Of a DNA stretch of 7,452 nucleotides, positions 6,639-7,452 are shown one piece after another. Numbering within the stretch: position 1 is the stretch's first letter; every line of letters begins with the position of its first letter. The translations under genes were made by a program, and so were the position numbers. This DNA is from Paracoccaceae bacterium (GTDB lineage Bacteria; Pseudomonadota; Alphaproteobacteria; Rhodobacterales; Rhodobacteraceae), in assembly GCA_004566265.1 (NCBI GenBank), contig SPLB01000009.1, positions 1 through 7,452 of the forward strand, read 5' to 3'. Below the pieces are notes generated by a model. It was given only the letters and a program-made list of their open reading frames with translations, was not told where the DNA came from and made no database searches.

Positions 6639-7328
6639 ATGAGTGCCGATCAACCCGCTGTCCTAGTGGTCGAAGATGAATTGGCACAACGCGAGGTCCT
6701 CGCCTATAACCTGGAAGCCGATGGCTTCCGGGTGATCAAAGCGGAGAATGGTGAGGAAGCGCTGCTTCTTGTAAACGAAGACACGCCGGACATCATTGTG
6801 TTGGATTGGATGATGCCCAATCTCAGCGGCATAGAAGTCTGTCGCCGCCTCAAATCAAAATCTGATACCCGCAATATCCCGGTAATTATGCTGTCCGCTC
6901 GCTCGGAAGAAGTGGACAAGGTGCGTGGTTTGGAAACTGGTGCGGACGATTATGTGGTGAAGCCGTATTCTGTCGTAGAGTTGATGGCGCGCGTACGAGC
7001 ACAGCTTCGACGTGTGCGTCCCGCGACAGTTGGGATGCGGTTGGAGTTTGAAGATATTGTGCTGGACGCTGAAACCCATAAGGTTTCACGCAGCGAGCAC
7101 CCGTTGAAACTCGGGCCGACAGAATTTCGGCTTCTGTCGACGTTCATGGAAAAACCTGGCCGAGTCTGGACCCGCGAACAGCTTCTGGACCGCGTCTGGG
7201 GGCGCGACATTTATGTCGATACCCGCACTGTGGATGTTCACATCGGACGCTTGCGTAAGGCCCTGACACAACACGGTGGTGAAGATCCCGTCCGCACAGT
7301 GCGCGGCGCCGGATACGCTTTGGGCTAA
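6639..7328 (+). CDS. phoB: Phosphate regulon response regulator PhoB
   Basis: This 229-residue DNA-binding regulator is phosphorylated by PhoR and activates Pho-box promoters. The start is 3 bases after the phoU stop, with AAGAGG (6625-6630) at the end of phoU as ribosome binding site. The receiver domain (about 5-122) has acidic pocket residues Glu-12 and Asp-13, phospho-acceptor Asp-56 (VLDWMMP), Ser-86 at the switch position (MLSARSEE; E. coli PhoB has Thr) and Lys-108 (DDYVVKP). The OmpR/PhoB winged-helix domain spans about 130-229. It includes LGPTEFRLLSTFMEKPGRVW, the recognition region YVDTRTVDVHIGRLRKAL and the wing VRTVRGAGYALG. This closely follows E. coli PhoB (EDRTVDVHIRRLRKAL). 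As the last gene of the operon it should be raised by its own product through the Pho box before pstS. Confidence 0.97.
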   Translation: MSADQPAVLVVEDELAQREVLAYNLEADGFRVIKAENGEEALLLVNEDTPDIIVLDWMMPNLSGIEVCRRLKSKSDTRNIPVIMLSARSEEVDKVRGLETGADDYVVKPYSVVELMARVRAQLRRVRPATVGMRLEFEDIVLDAETHKVSRSEHPLKLGPTEFRLLSTFMEKPGRVWTREQLLDRVWGRDIYVDTRTVDVHIGRLRKALTQHGGEDPVRTVRGAGYALG

Positions 7329-7390
7329 GTTGCGTGAAGGGTTTAACTCCAACCAATCCGTCCGCATTTTACAACGAAGGTTGTGCCTGC

Positions 7391-7409
7391 TTTGGTGCAG
7401 AGCGCCAAA
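7391..7409 (+). terminator. Candidate hairpin after phoB, possible operon end
   Basis: TTTGGTGC (7391-7398) and GCGCCAAA (7402-7409) pair over 8 positions, one of them G-T, around a 3-base AGA loop. It begins 63 bases after the phoB stop. No T-run follows on the + strand (ATTAAAGAGG comes next), so it is not a canonical intrinsic terminator; it may act as a 3'-end stabiliser or simply be chance. A smaller stem, ACAAC-GAAG-GTTGT, lies just upstream at 7371-7384. No gene is seen in 7329-7452. Confidence 0.35.
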
Positions 7410-7452
7410 ATTAAAGAGGAATCAACGCGTAGGAAGGCTTACTCTTTAGGGT

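Noticed and set aside
5886..6653. Long open frame (255 codons) on the - strand opposite phoU
   Set aside because: phoU on the + strand has full family motifs; the antisense frame has low-complexity, His- and Phe-rich content with no family resemblance.
1..7452. CRISPR, tRNA, rRNA, insertion sequence or phage features
   Set aside because: No spaced direct repeats beyond the Pho box, no tRNA-like folds, no transposase motifs and no terminal repeats were seen on either strand; the window is ordinary core-genome sequence.

Overview
This window is a nearly complete phosphate-acquisition and phosphate-sensing locus. All genes are on the + strand, in the order phoR (3' part only), pstS, pstC, pstA, pstB, phoU, phoB. 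The protein styles point to an alphaproteobacterium, most likely Rhodobacterales (Roseobacter/Rhodobacter type). These include PstC and PstA with long N-terminal periplasmic extensions, a PhoR with the LPRLTERFYRVD form of the F-box, and the phoR-pstSCAB-phoU-phoB order. The same order is known from Sinorhizobium and many Rhodobacteraceae. It differs from E. coli, where phoBR is separate from pstSCAB-phoU. The genus cannot be fixed from this sequence alone.

Layout. Positions 1-816 hold the C-terminal part of the PhoR sensor kinase. Positions 817-1116 are a non-coding gap with a strong PhoB-binding array: 7-bp units at an exact 11-bp period from 1005, three clear and a fourth partial. pstS (1117-2172) encodes the secreted phosphate-binding protein. 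A GC-rich hairpin (2199-2225) separates it from pstC and probably makes pstS the most abundant product. pstC (2272-3750) and pstA (3750-5093) overlap by one base, and pstB (5108-5905), phoU (5925-6635) and phoB (6639-7328) follow at gaps of 3-19 bases. The last 124 bases hold no gene but contain short inverted repeats that may end the transcript.

How it works, from established knowledge of the families. PstS captures phosphate in the periplasm and hands it to the PstC-PstA channel, which PstB powers with ATP. When phosphate is plentiful, PstSCAB and PhoU hold PhoR in an inhibitory state. When phosphate runs short, PhoR phosphorylates PhoB, which binds Pho boxes such as the one before pstS and raises expression of the whole operon, including phoB itself (positive autoregulation).

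I found no undescribed system. All seven genes are full-length (apart from the window-cut phoR) and intact, with catalytic residues in place. The points worth a second look are regulatory or architectural: the multi-unit Pho box, the pstS/pstC intercistronic hairpin, the start-site choice of pstS, the large ectodomains of both permeases, and short palindromes in the pstS leader and after phoB.
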